From Pseudideonella sakaiensis (GTDB lineage: Bacteria; Pseudomonadota; Gammaproteobacteria; Burkholderiales; Burkholderiaceae_C): a stretch of DNA of 64,000 bases. Positions within the stretch are counted from its first letter, which is position 1, and the number at the start of each line of letters is the position of its first letter. The translations under genes were made by a program, and so were the position numbers. This document shows positions 14,914 through 23,154 of this stretch, piece by piece. The stretch is from contig NZ_BBYR01000005.1 in assembly GCF_001293525.1 (NCBI RefSeq), positions 1-64,000 on the forward strand, in the 5' to 3' direction. Under the pieces are notes generated by a model. The model was not told the origin of the DNA. It did no database searches and saw only the letters and a program-made list of their open reading frames with translations.

Positions 14914-15576
14914 ATGAATCCCCACACCACTCCGGCCGTCGACGAAGTCGGCCGGCTGGTCATCCACTTGCCCGACGACGCCACCTTCTACGGTGCTCGG
15001 TCCTATCTGCCGATCGCACTGGATCTGGTGGAACGCGTGAAGACGCCGTCGCTGTTGCGTCCCGACCTGCAGGGCGTCAACTACATGGCTCAGTACGAGG
15101 TGTTCTCTGCGCTTTGCAGCGACCGCGCCCAGCGCACGGTCGATCAGACACTCCTGGTCGGAGGCCAGCCGACGAAGCCCGAGCGCTACCTCGGGCTCTG
15201 GCGCGACGCCATCGCAGCCTCGGTCACAGCGGAGTCCGCCGCGGAGGAGCATGGCATCCGGGTCGTCGCAGTCCTGCAGGCACCGCTGGCTCCCATGGCC
15301 AGCGCGAAGTCCTCGTGGACCAGTTGCCCGTTCGGGACCTTCGCCGCCTTTCAGGCCAGGTACGCCAAGCAGATGGACCTGAGGGGCGATGGGACCTTCA
15401 CCCTTGAACTCGACCTGGCCAGGCCAGGTGCGGCTCGTGACGCCTACTACGGCGCCTCAATGATCTGCACCGTGCTCAGACGTGAGCCCGCGGCTTGGCG
15501 GGCCTGCATCGCGCTGCGAAAGACCACCACCGGCCGGCCCGGGCAGGCCTCGTTGTTCGCAAGCGCGGAGACCTGA
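14914..15576 (+). CDS. hypothetical protein, 220 aa (DUF2958-neighbourhood type)
   Basis: CAAGGAGAACCAG precedes ATG, an excellent ribosome binding site. The product (MNPHTTPAVDEVGRLVIHLP...) is a soluble alpha/beta protein with two conserved-looking segments, PSLLRPDLQGVNYMAQYEVF and LDLARPGAARDAYYGASMIC. No catalytic motif, signal peptide or membrane helix is seen. The downstream gene starts 2 bases after its stop, so the pair is one unit. The family could not be named with confidence; the phrase in the call refers only to the kind of plasmid accessory gene, not to homology. Confidence 0.6.
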   Translation: MNPHTTPAVDEVGRLVIHLPDDATFYGARSYLPIALDLVERVKTPSLLRPDLQGVNYMAQYEVFSALCSDRAQRTVDQTLLVGGQPTKPERYLGLWRDAIAASVTAESAAEEHGIRVVAVLQAPLAPMASAKSSWTSCPFGTFAAFQARYAKQMDLRGDGTFTLELDLARPGAARDAYYGASMICTVLRREPAAWRACIALRKTTTGRPGQASLFASAET

Positions 15577-15577
15577 C

Positions 15578-16111
15578 ATGTCCTACCGCATCGAATACCA
15601 ATGGGCCAGTTGGAAGCTGAACGCTGGTCCAGACACAGGCGGCGTCGACCGCTTCGTCGTTGCGATCGAAGGGGGCGACAACAACCTCCGCGATGCCGTG
15701 ACGGGCAAGCGCGCCAGGAGTTGGGAGGTCTGCATGCTCGGCAGCGCGGAGCAGGTGCTCAAGCAGGCCGTCTACTTCGCCGGCGCCTGCGAGGGTGGCT
15801 CCCTCAAGCCGGGCTCGCGGGGCTGCTCACCGGAGGCGTACGTCCGGCGGATTCGCCGCCTCATCGAAGACGGCGCTCAGCCGGCGTGCGGCTCCTGGTA
15901 CCCGTCCATTCGCGTAGCCGAGGCGCACCCGCTCGCGGTCCACGCGGCGCAGTTGGATCTCCCGATCGAGCGCGAGCAGCGGTATGGCGAATGGTTCGCG
16001 CGAGTGGCACTGTCCAACGAGCGGCGCAACCTGATCTTCGACTTCGCCGACAGGTTCCCCGACCTGCGCGGCTGGCAACTGGCAGCCGTCGGCGGTCTGC
16101 CGGCGAGCTGA
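15578..16111 (+). CDS. hypothetical protein, 177 aa
   Basis: The ATG overlaps the intergenic CTGAC directly after the preceding stop. The product (MSYRIEYQWASWKLNAGPDT...) starts beta-rich and contains DRFVVAIEGGDNNLRDAVTG. Later segments (SPEAYVRRIRRLIEDGAQPA and NLIFDFADRFPDLRGWQLAA) are helical. It has no recognised domain. It is the last gene of the plus-strand series and is closed by a strong hairpin at 16125-16148. Confidence 0.6.
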   Translation: MSYRIEYQWASWKLNAGPDTGGVDRFVVAIEGGDNNLRDAVTGKRARSWEVCMLGSAEQVLKQAVYFAGACEGGSLKPGSRGCSPEAYVRRIRRLIEDGAQPACGSWYPSIRVAEAHPLAVHAAQLDLPIEREQRYGEWFARVALSNERRNLIFDFADRFPDLRGWQLAAVGGLPAS

Positions 16112-16124
16112 GTCCGATTCCCTC

Positions 16125-16148
16125 GCCCCTGAGCTGTAGCTCAGGGGC
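16125..16148 (+). terminator. hairpin after the plus-strand gene series
   Basis: GCCCCTGAGCT and AGCTCAGGGGC form a perfect 11-bp stem with a 2-base GT loop, starting 14 bases after the stop at 16111. The flanking CTCTCTTGAG is only weakly T-rich, so termination efficiency is uncertain. The remaining 270 bases up to 16419 hold no gene; they mark the junction with the minus-strand sulfite/ECF module and show no insertion-sequence end or direct repeat that I can see. Confidence 0.65.
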
Positions 16149-16419
16149 CTCTCTTGAGCCCCAAGCCATGGGGGATCCAGAGAGGCCCTGCTGGCGCGTT
16201 GCAGAAGCTGTGCACCTATGCACTCCGCGTCAGGCGCCGAGACCCGCTGTCCACCAACGACCAGACACCCGTGCCGCCGAGGCGGCCGGCCGTGCACGAC
16301 CCGGTCGCGACATTGACCGCGTGAGGTTCAACGCCTCGAAGCAGTCGCCTGCATGCGCAGGCACGCCCAAAACGGGCGCCGGCGAAGAACTTGCATTGCC
16401 GGCCTCCGGCTGAACCGGC

Positions 16420-16791
16420 TTACTTCCCGCCGCCGCTGGCCTTCGAGACGTAAAGCGCCAAAGCGGCGATCTCTGCGTCGTTGAGTTTGTCCTTGTAGGA
16501 AGGCATCTGGCCAAGCCCGTTGCGCAAGGCTTTGGCCACCCTGGCAGCGTCGGGCTTCAACTCATCGAGAACCGGACCGACGGCGCCTTCAGCGCCCGCC
16601 GCCTGCAAGGTGTGGCAGACGGCGCAAGACGGCGCAACTCCGTGCAAGAACAACTTCTTGCCCAGGGCAAGTTGCGCGCTGTCGTCGGCTGCCAGCACTG
16701 GCAGCACTGGCCAAGCCAGCCCGCCCAGCGTCAGTACCGATGCAAAGGTCCAAACCCGCAGCCCGCGCCGCTGTGAAGTGCTGATGCGCAT
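16420..16791 (-). CDS. sorB: c-type cytochrome, SorB-like sulfite dehydrogenase subunit, 123 aa
   Basis: An exported monohaem cytochrome c. The signal peptide spans about residues 1-35 (RVWTFASVLTLGGLAWPVLP, cleavage near VLA-AD), the haem site is CAVCH, and the distal methionine is probably in LGQMPSYKDKL. It starts 2 bases after the stop of the molybdopterin sulfite dehydrogenase gene. In SorAB enzymes the cytochrome subunit takes electrons from the Mo-haem or Mo subunit and passes them to the respiratory chain in the periplasm. The assignment as SorB rests on this pairing; a generic small cytochrome c is the alternative. Confidence 0.85.
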   Translation of the reverse strand: MRISTSQRRGLRVWTFASVLTLGGLAWPVLPVLAADDSAQLALGKKLFLHGVAPSCAVCHTLQAAGAEGAVGPVLDELKPDAARVAKALRNGLGQMPSYKDKLNDAEIAALALYVSKASGGGK

Positions 16792-16793
16792 GG

Positions 16794-18020
16794 TCAGGCC
16801 ACCATCACTTTCACGGCGTGGTCGGACCAGCTCGTGTTGTTGTAGCCGCCGGCGTTCTCCAGGCGCTGCTCGGGTTGCACATTGCCCGCGGTGTCGGTGG
16901 CGCGGCTGGCCAGCGTGTAGCTGCCGGCCGGCAAATTCGCGGCCAGCACGAACTGGCGCCAGGCAAAGCGACCGAGATCGGGGCCGGTGAGACGCGCGTC
17001 GCTCCAGGTCTTGCCGCCGTCCAGCGAGACTTCGACGCGCTTGACGCCGTTCAGGCCGCCGAAGGCCACGCCCTGCACCTGCACCAGGCCCGCCTTGACG
17101 CCGATGGCTTCGGGTGCGGGCGAGTTGATCCACGACTTGACCGTCATCTCCTGCACCGAGGGCTGGCTCGGGTCGCCCTTGCCACCCGGCGGCGAGATGC
17201 GGTAGCCGTGCGACATGATGCGCGCCTCGGTCTCCTTGGCCGTGAAGGCCAGGCGCTTGACGTACTTGATGTTGTTCACGCCGGTGTAGCCGGGGACGAT
17301 CAAGCGCAGCGGGCCGCCGTGGGCCAGCGAGATCGGCACGCCGTTCATTTCCCAGGCCAGCAGCGCGTCGGCCATGGCCGCAGCGGGCACCGAGCGCTCG
17401 ACGATGATGCTCAGCGGGTCCAGGCCATCAGGCAGTTTCTCGCCGCCAGTGCCGGTCAGGAAAGCGGCGCCGGGCGTGACACCGCCCAGCGCCTCGGCCA
17501 CCACCCGAACCGGCACACCGGTCCACATCACGCAGCCGGCTGCGCCCACTTGCCACGGCGTGCCACTGGGCTTGCTGGGAAAGTAGCCGCGGCCGTTGCC
17601 CGAGCACTGCAGCACCATGGCGGTGGTTTCCACGCCCATGGTCTTCAGTTCGCGCAGCGTGAGCTTGCGCGGCGCCTTCACGCCTTCGATCGACACTTCC
17701 CAGGCGTCGCGGTCGGCAATGATCGAAGCGTCCGGCGCCGGCAGGTTGTTGCGGATGTAGAGCTGCTCGGCCGGCGTGATGACGCCGCTGCCGAAGGCCG
17801 CGCGCTTGGTTTCAATGGTGGTGGCGCTGTGCACGATGAGGCTGGCCGGGTCTTTCCAGGCCACGTAGGCCGGCAAGGGCTTGGGCGCTGCTGCCGCCAT
17901 GGGCGCGTGCGCCGCAGCGCTGGCGCCGCGTGTGAAGCTGGCCAGGCCCACGGCCGCCAGTGCACTGGCGCTGCCTGCCAACAGGTGGCGGCGCGGCAGG
18001 GAAGTCGGGGTTTCGTTCAT
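16794..18020 (-). CDS. sorA: SorA-like sulfite dehydrogenase, molybdopterin subunit, 408 aa
   Basis: ATG at 18020 is preceded by AAGGAGCAACG. A Tat signal (LPRRHLLAGSASALAAVGLA) opens the protein. The sulfite-oxidase-type Mo-cofactor domain follows, with the Mo-ligand cysteine in TTAMVLQCSGNGRGYF, MWTGVPVRVV, HGGPLRLIVPGYTG and IKYVKRLAFTAKE. The C-terminal Ig-like dimerisation domain has VQGVAFGGLNGVKRVEVSLD and SRATDTAGNVQPE. Length and order match SorA. The enzyme oxidises sulfite to sulfate in the periplasm. Its place behind ECF sigma genes and near a YeiH-type exporter points to sulfite detoxification. Confidence 0.9.
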   Translation of the reverse strand: MNETPTSLPRRHLLAGSASALAAVGLASFTRGASAAAHAPMAAAAPKPLPAYVAWKDPASLIVHSATTIETKRAAFGSGVITPAEQLYIRNNLPAPDASIIADRDAWEVSIEGVKAPRKLTLRELKTMGVETTAMVLQCSGNGRGYFPSKPSGTPWQVGAAGCVMWTGVPVRVVAEALGGVTPGAAFLTGTGGEKLPDGLDPLSIIVERSVPAAAMADALLAWEMNGVPISLAHGGPLRLIVPGYTGVNNIKYVKRLAFTAKETEARIMSHGYRISPPGGKGDPSQPSVQEMTVKSWINSPAPEAIGVKAGLVQVQGVAFGGLNGVKRVEVSLDGGKTWSDARLTGPDLGRFAWRQFVLAANLPAGSYTLASRATDTAGNVQPEQRLENAGGYNNTSWSDHAVKVMVA

Positions 18021-18073
18021 CGTTGCTCCTTGGGGGGGTGCGGGTGGTTTGCTTGCATCGGGGCCGGTGCGGC

Positions 18074-18664
18074 TCAGCCGTCGGCCTTGCCAAACTGTTT
18101 TTGTGCCACGGCCAGCGCCTGTTTTTTCTGCGCCACCAGCACCAGCGGCTTGCCGTCGCGCGATGTGATGACCTGCCAGTGGACACTGCCCCACCAGCCG
18201 CTGCCCTGCTTCAGCGCAACCGCTTGGTCGAAGGCAAACACGGTGACCATGCCGCCCTTCTCGAAGAAGGTGGTGAGGTGGTAGACGAGGTGGCCGTCGA
18301 TGTCGCAAGGGCGCATCAGCTGTGGGAAACCGGGCACCGCCTGTTTGCCGCCCAGCCCCAGGTGCTGCAGCAGCGGCGCGCTGTCCATGAAGGTGCCGCG
18401 CAGCGTGCGTTCGAAATATTCGTGCTCGATGGCACCGCGCACCAGTTCTGGAGGGCGCATGGCCAGCACGGTGCCGGTGCCGCTGCCGGCCAGCAGCAAC
18501 CCCAGCACCACGCGCTGGAAGCTGCGCCGGGCCATCAAGGGCTGCGGTGTGCGATAGAGATGCACCGGCGCGTCGACGGCTTCGAAGGCGAGGGACAGCT
18601 CGGCGCGGGCGCGCAGATCGAAGGCGCTGTCCTCGGGCTCGGTGGTGGGCGGTCGCAGTTTCAT
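18074..18664 (-). CDS. membrane protein, putative anti-sigma partner, 196 aa
   Basis: Its ATG overlaps the stop of the ECF sigma gene (ATGA), the usual layout for a sigma/anti-sigma pair. The N-terminal 45 residues are cytoplasmic, followed by one membrane helix (FQRVVLGLLLAGSGTGTVLA) and a periplasmic domain of about 125 residues with two cysteines or fewer and the segment GGMVTVFAFDQAVALKQGSG. No zinc-finger HxxxCxxC motif is visible, so it is not a classical ZAS anti-sigma factor. The role as a membrane-bound regulator of the adjacent sigma factor is inferred from position and topology. Confidence 0.65.
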   Translation of the reverse strand: MKLRPPTTEPEDSAFDLRARAELSLAFEAVDAPVHLYRTPQPLMARRSFQRVVLGLLLAGSGTGTVLAMRPPELVRGAIEHEYFERTLRGTFMDSAPLLQHLGLGGKQAVPGFPQLMRPCDIDGHLVYHLTTFFEKGGMVTVFAFDQAVALKQGSGWWGSVHWQVITSRDGKPLVLVAQKKQALAVAQKQFGKADG

Positions 18665-19212
18665 GGCTGGGTCTTTCGCAACGGCGTCACCCGGGCGCCC
18701 GTGGGCGTCTGCACGGGCACGCCCATCGCGAGCTTCAGCGCGTCACGCGCGCGGGCCAGGCGCGACAGCACCGTGCCCGGCGCGATCTCCAGCGCCTCGG
18801 CCATCTGCGCGGTGGGCATATCGTCGAAATAGAACAGCAACAGCACCTCGCGGTGAATCGGCGCCAGCCGCGCGAGCGCCTTGACGACGTCCAGCTTGTC
18901 GTCCAGCCCGGCATCCGGGGCGGCCTGCTCGGGCTGATCCTCGTCGTCGAGTGACTGCATGCCCGGCGTGGCATGGCGGTAGGCGGCGCGGCGCATGATC
19001 TGGAACAACCAGGCGCGCGCCAAGGTGGCGTCGCGCAGCTGCTCACGGTGCTTCCAGGCACTGGCAAAACAGTCCTGCACCACGTCTTCGGCGATGGCGC
19101 GCGAACCCGTCAGGGCCCACGCACTGCGCAGCAGGAAGCGGTAGTGCTCTCGCACCCAGAGGTTGTAGCGGGACTCCGCCGACTGGAACAGCATGTGGAT
19201 CAAGAGCGCCAT
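18661..19212 (-). CDS. ECF-type RNA polymerase sigma factor, 183 aa
   Basis: Region 2 is visible in YRFLLRSAWALTGSRAIAED, then VVQDCFASAWKHREQLRDA and ARAWLFQIMRRAAYRHA. Region 4 follows with LARLAPIHREVLLLFYFDDM, the HTH TAQMAEALEIAPGTVLSRLA and RARDALKLAM. A linker rich in Asp and Glu separates the two. An alternative start lies at 19194. The membrane protein encoded next overlaps by 4 bases. The downstream sorAB genes on the same strand may belong to its regulon, but no promoter consensus could be established by eye. Confidence 0.9.
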   Translation of the reverse strand: MALLIHMLFQSAESRYNLWVREHYRFLLRSAWALTGSRAIAEDVVQDCFASAWKHREQLRDATLARAWLFQIMRRAAYRHATPGMQSLDDEDQPEQAAPDAGLDDKLDVVKALARLAPIHREVLLLFYFDDMPTAQMAEALEIAPGTVLSRLARARDALKLAMGVPVQTPTGARVTPLRKTQP

Positions 19213-19275
19213 GCCTCGCAGTTCATTCCATGGCCATCGTCAGGGCTTACCCTCGTTTCGCGATGACGCTGGCCA

Positions 19276-19668
19276 TCACGGCCCGCGCGTACCGCCCAGC
19301 GCGGGAAATTCCGCTGCCGCACCTGCAGCCGGCCGCTGCCGCAGGGCCGCGAGCCGCCGCGTCATGCTTTCGATCTCGATGGTCTGGCCCGAGATGATCT
19401 CTTCGGCCAGTTGCCGCGTGGCTGGATCGCGGCCGTGCTGCAGCACCAGACGGGCCATGTCCACTGCGCCGGCGTGGTGCGGAATCATCATCGCCAGGAA
19501 GTCGACATCGGCGTTGCCGACATAGCCCGGGCCGTGCATGGCTTGCATCATCTGCGCCATCGAGGCGTCCATCTCGCGCTGGAAGGTGTTGGCTGGCGCC
19601 GCCTTCGCAGTGCTGACGCCATGCGACCCGTGGCTTTCGGCCATGCCGTGTTTCACGCCGTTGTTCAC
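19276..19668 (-). CDS. DUF305 family protein, 130 aa
   Basis: The DUF305 core is clear: DVDFLAMMIPHHAGAVDMAR with its His-His pair, the helix LAEEIISGQTIEIESMTRRL, and a leading helix with MAQMMQAMHGPGYV. The GTG at 19668 overlaps the stop of the beta-propeller gene (GTGA) and is chosen for that reason; an ATG at 19644 is the alternative and also has an in-frame His-rich leader. No clear signal peptide remains from either start, which is unusual for this normally exported family. DUF305 proteins are ferritin-like helical bundles often found near metal genes; their activity is unknown. Confidence 0.8.
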   Translation of the reverse strand: MNNGVKHGMAESHGSHGVSTAKAAPANTFQREMDASMAQMMQAMHGPGYVGNADVDFLAMMIPHHAGAVDMARLVLQHGRDPATRQLAEEIISGQTIEIESMTRRLAALRQRPAAGAAAEFPALGGTRGP

Positions 19669-21068
19669 GCCGTCTGCCCCTTGGCGCCCACGCGCACATA
19701 GACCAGGTTGATGCTCTTCTTGTTGCGCAGCGCACCCGATGGCAAGTTGAGGCTGCCGAGCGGAATCTGCGCGATGAAAGCGGGTCGCAGCGGGTCGCTG
19801 ACGTCGAAGGCGCTGCACACCGTCTGGCCGGCGTTGGGCGTGCCGGGCAGTTCGTCCTGCTCGTGGGCGATGTAGAGCAGCGTATTTTCGGGGTTGGTCC
19901 ACAGCCCATGGGCTTCGCGGCCGTGGCTGAAGAAGCTGCCCACCACCTTGCGCTGCCCTCCGGCGGCGCTGCGGTCGATGATGGCGATGGGGCTGGAGGC
20001 CACGCCGCCGGGGCCACCGTCGTCGATGCGCGCCAGGCTGGCGTAGACCACGCTGCCGCGCGCGTTGCTGACAAATTCAACATGGTTAGGCCGCGCGCCC
20101 ATGCCCAAGGAGACACTGTCGATGAGGTCGAAGCCACCGCGTGTGGAACGGCACGACACCGCATCGGCCAGCTTGTGCGAGAACCACACTTCGGCGCCGT
20201 CGGGCGTGGTCTTCATGAAGGGCGTGAAGCCGGGCTTGTCCTGGGCGCTGATGTCCAGCGTGCTCAGCTTCTGCGGCTGGCTGTGGCCGTCGGCACCGGG
20301 GTTGACGCGGAACACATCCACCATGGCCACCTTCTGGCTGACCACGAAGGCCAGCGTGCCTTCGCGGTTGAACCACACCTGGGCCGGGCCGTTGATCGTC
20401 GGCAGGAACTGGCGCACGGCGCTGGCGCCCGTGTTGTCGGCGCCGCGCAACTGACGCAGCGCACGATCGACATCGACGATGGCGATGCGGTCTTCACCGC
20501 GCAGCGTCACCCACAGCTCCCGGCCGTTGCGCGTGAAGGTGGGCTCGTGCGGTTCGCGGCCCAGCAGCAGGCCGCTGCTCAGGCGCTCGGGGTTGGTCGT
20601 CGGGCCGGCCGCCGGGTTGGGCGTGTTGCCGATGACGCGGCGCTGCTCGGCGTCGATCAGGTAGATGTTGCTCGAGCCGCGCCCGCTGGTGGCCAGCAAC
20701 CGGCCATCGGGCGAGGGCACGGCGCCGTGGGCGTCGATGCAGCCGTGGTACAGCGGCTTGTGGATCATGGCCGCGTGCGTCGGCGCCACGCCAGCGGTGA
20801 CGTAGCGGAAGGGCGGCCGCGGGTCTTCGTCGAAGCTGGTCAGGTTGATCGTGCTCTCGACGGTGTTGGTCTTGGGGTCGATGACGACCAGCGTGTTGGA
20901 GTCTTCATTGGTGATGAAAACGCGGTCGCGCGGGTCGATGCCGGGGCCTGCTCCAGTACCTGATCCGATGCCAGGTGCGGCTGGCACCTGTGCTTGCACT
21001 GCGGGAAGCGCGCTGACTGCAGCGGCGGCCAGCGAGTATTTGAGGATGTCGCGACGTTGTGTGCTCAT
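19665..21068 (-). CDS. exported beta-propeller protein, 467 aa
   Basis: A twin-arginine-like signal (MSTQRRDILKYSLAAAAVSA) leads to a series of beta-propeller blades of the YVTN/lactonase type: DRVFITNEDSNTLVVIDPKT, then LLATSGRGSSNIYLIDAEQR, ELWVTLRGEDRIAIVDVDRA, LAFVVSQKVAMVDVFRVNPG and the closing blade NTLLYIAHEQDELPG. A histidine-bearing loop (MIHKPLYHGCIDAHGAVPSP) lies between blades one and two. It probably acts in the periplasm as a binding or scaffold protein. It is coupled to the DUF305 gene; a role in the sulfite/stress module is inferred from context. Confidence 0.8.
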   Translation of the reverse strand: MSTQRRDILKYSLAAAAVSALPAVQAQVPAAPGIGSGTGAGPGIDPRDRVFITNEDSNTLVVIDPKTNTVESTINLTSFDEDPRPPFRYVTAGVAPTHAAMIHKPLYHGCIDAHGAVPSPDGRLLATSGRGSSNIYLIDAEQRRVIGNTPNPAAGPTTNPERLSSGLLLGREPHEPTFTRNGRELWVTLRGEDRIAIVDVDRALRQLRGADNTGASAVRQFLPTINGPAQVWFNREGTLAFVVSQKVAMVDVFRVNPGADGHSQPQKLSTLDISAQDKPGFTPFMKTTPDGAEVWFSHKLADAVSCRSTRGGFDLIDSVSLGMGARPNHVEFVSNARGSVVYASLARIDDGGPGGVASSPIAIIDRSAAGGQRKVVGSFFSHGREAHGLWTNPENTLLYIAHEQDELPGTPNAGQTVCSAFDVSDPLRPAFIAQIPLGSLNLPSGALRNKKSINLVYVRVGAKGQTA

Positions 21069-21238
21069 GGGTGCTTTCTGTGTTCAGTGCAAAGGTGGAC
21101 GGCAGTGTGTGACGCGTGACCTCGCACCCAACGACGGGCGGCGGCGGTGCGTCAGGCGCTCGCAGCCAAGAGCGCACTGCAGGGCGTTTCATTCCATGGC
21201 GGTGCAAACCACCTGCGCCGCGGGACTTGCTGTTGCCT

Positions 21239-22153
21239 TTAGCGCGGGGTGCCCAGCTGTTGGTAGACCTCGGTCGACACCCGCGCCAGCACGCTGCGGT
21301 CGACGTCTGACGACAAGGCGTAGCCGAAGGGTCCGTCGACCCAATAGAACACGTTGACGGCGCCTTCCTGCGCAAAGCGGAAGGCGGTGTCGGCATTCTT
21401 CGCGCCCGGCTTCGCAGCGCCGCCCGGCCCTGCGGCGCTTCCCAGGTCAGCGACATCGTTGGACACGTACAGCGTCAGCTTGCTGCCGAGTTCATTGCGG
21501 TACATGAATTGCGCCACCGGCCCCTGCCCGCCGGGCAGCAGGCGCCCGCCTTCCAGCGTGTAGCCCTGGCTCTGCAGGTGCGGCGGCTTCATGGGCGCCC
21601 CCATGCGCTTGGACAGCCAGGCCACGAGCTGGTCTTCGTGCGCGGCGTCCACTTCCACGGGCCGGCGCACATCGGGGCTGTAGACCGCATGCGCCACGGC
21701 GGCGCGCTGCGCGAAGCCGCTGGCAGACACCAAGGTCAACCCACCCGGGGCCGGTTTCACGGCCGCCATGCGGGCCGCATCGTCACCGCCAACACCCGCG
21801 CGGGCGCCAGCCCCGGCGCCGCGCAGCCCCCAGCCCGTGGCGCCGCTGATCACGGCGATGGCGAGCCCGGCAGCCAGGCGCTGCAGGTACCAGGGCGTCG
21901 GCGACACGGTGCGTGGGCCCGCCGACTTGAGCAGGCGCTGCGGCGGCTGCTCGTCCAGCACCGGGTCGAACAAGGCGTGCAGTTCTCGCTTCTGCGCGCG
22001 GTAGGCCTCGACGCGCTGCGCGTCGTCGGGACGCGCGGCCAGGAAAGCAGCGATCGCGGTCTGGCGCTCTGCGGGCAGGTGGCCATCGACGAACGCATGC
22101 AGGTCGGCCTCGGTGACCGGGGGGGTGGGCGGTGGGGGGCGATCGGTGCTCAT
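21239..22153 (-). CDS. membrane anti-sigma factor, 304 aa
   Basis: The N-terminal cytoplasmic domain has the anti-sigma pattern TEADLHAFVDGHLPAERQTA, then FLAARPDDAQRVEAYRAQKR, typical of RsiW/ChrR-like regulators without zinc ligands. A membrane helix follows at about residues 92-112 (AAGLAIAVISGATGWGLRGA), and a periplasmic domain of about 190 residues ends YGYALSSDVDRSVLARV or close to it. The gene lies 19 bases downstream of an ECF sigma gene. It would hold that sigma factor at the membrane until an envelope signal frees it. The signal is unknown; sulfite or oxidants are plausible given the neighbours. Confidence 0.85.
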   Translation of the reverse strand: MSTDRPPPPTPPVTEADLHAFVDGHLPAERQTAIAAFLAARPDDAQRVEAYRAQKRELHALFDPVLDEQPPQRLLKSAGPRTVSPTPWYLQRLAAGLAIAVISGATGWGLRGAGAGARAGVGGDDAARMAAVKPAPGGLTLVSASGFAQRAAVAHAVYSPDVRRPVEVDAAHEDQLVAWLSKRMGAPMKPPHLQSQGYTLEGGRLLPGGQGPVAQFMYRNELGSKLTLYVSNDVADLGSAAGPGGAAKPGAKNADTAFRFAQEGAVNVFYWVDGPFGYALSSDVDRSVLARVSTEVYQQLGTPR

Positions 22154-22172
22154 GGGGTGCTTCGTTGTGCTG

Positions 22173-22676
22173 TCATTTGACGACCTTCAGCCGCACGGGC
22201 TCGGCACGGCCTTCCATCAGGCCGCGCAGACGCTCGCGGCCGCGCGACAAGCGCGACATCACCGTGCCGATAGGAATGCCCAGGGCCTGCGCCACGTCGG
22301 CGTAGGCCATGTCTTCCAGCGCCACCAGCAGCAGCACTTCCTTCTGCTCGACGGGCAGCAGGTCCAGCGCGGCCTGCAGGTCCAGCACCGCCAGCCTGTC
22401 ACCTTGCGTCGGCGCCACCGGCACCTCGGGGGTGTCGTCGTCCATGGTCACGGTGTGCAGCCTGGGCCGGCGCACGCCATCGGCGTGCAGGTTGTGCATG
22501 ATGCTGAAGAGCCAGGCGCGCATATCGGCCACGCCGCCCCACAGGCCCGACTTGGCCCAGGCCCGCTCCAGCGTGTCCTGCACCAGGTCGTCGGCATCTT
22601 CATGGTTGTTCACCAGCGCCCGGGAATAGCGGCGCAGGCGCGGCACCCAGCTCAGCAGGTTGGAGTCGTCTTGCAT
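22173..22676 (-). CDS. ECF-type RNA polymerase sigma factor, 167 aa
   Basis: Region 2 reads RLRRYSRALVNNHEDADDLV, QDTLERAWAKSG and MRAWLFSIMHNLHADGVRRP. Region 4 reads LDLLPVEQKEVLLLVALEDM, then the HTH YADVAQALGIPIGTVMSRLS and RGRERLRGLM. The start at 22676 (MQDDSNLLSW) is the first that fits the family length. With the anti-sigma gene directly downstream it forms a second, separate ECF switch only 3 kb from the first, which is unusual for a plasmid cargo region. Confidence 0.92.
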   Translation of the reverse strand: MQDDSNLLSWVPRLRRYSRALVNNHEDADDLVQDTLERAWAKSGLWGGVADMRAWLFSIMHNLHADGVRRPRLHTVTMDDDTPEVPVAPTQGDRLAVLDLQAALDLLPVEQKEVLLLVALEDMAYADVAQALGIPIGTVMSRLSRGRERLRGLMEGRAEPVRLKVVK

Positions 22677-22722
22677 CGGCGGCTCGCGGCGTGCGGGGCT
22701 GGGTGTGGATCGTCGACAGAGG

Positions 22723-23112
22723 TCATTCCTTGATGATGTGCCAGACGTCTTTGAAGTTGTCGCCAGCGCGGTCGCCGGGCTTCTGGTCGGCCTGGTAGGT
22801 GTAGACCGGCTTGCCCTTGTAGGCCCACTGGCGCGAGCCGTCGTCGCGAACGACGATCGTGTACGAACCGGCGGGCTGGTCGCTGGCGGCGGCCATCGCG
22901 GGCGGCCACAGCGTCGCGCAGGGGCCGTTGCAGGCGCTCTTGCCACTGCTGGCCATGTCCTTATCGAAGGTGTAGAGCGTCATGCCCTTGGCGTCGACGA
23001 GCACGCCGTTGGCGAGCTTGGCCGGCACGTCGGCCGCCATGGCGCTCGTCGGCGGCGCCGCGAAGGAAGCCGTGGCGATGAGCATCGCGGCCAAGGTGGG
23101 GAGATGTTTCAT
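22723..23112 (-). CDS. secreted COG4315-type repeat protein, 129 aa
   Basis: A Sec signal peptide (MKHLPTLAAMLIATASFAAP, cleavage near AMA-AD) is followed by two repeats of the Yx[FWY]xxD type: TLYTFDKDMASSGKSACNGP and, later, PVYTYQADQKPGDRAGD. A cysteine pair in ACNGPCATLWPP lies between them. This layout defines the small exported family COG4315/DUF-secreted repeat, usually lipoproteins or periplasmic proteins near ECF sigma genes. It lacks a lipobox here, so it is probably soluble in the periplasm. Function unknown; the repeats may bind a metal or haem. Confidence 0.85.
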   Translation of the reverse strand: MKHLPTLAAMLIATASFAAPPTSAMAADVPAKLANGVLVDAKGMTLYTFDKDMASSGKSACNGPCATLWPPAMAAASDQPAGSYTIVVRDDGSRQWAYKGKPVYTYQADQKPGDRAGDNFKDVWHIIKE

Positions 23113-23154
23113 GGGGGCGTCCTGGGTAGAGTGCTGATGGGCTGAGCGGGTGGC

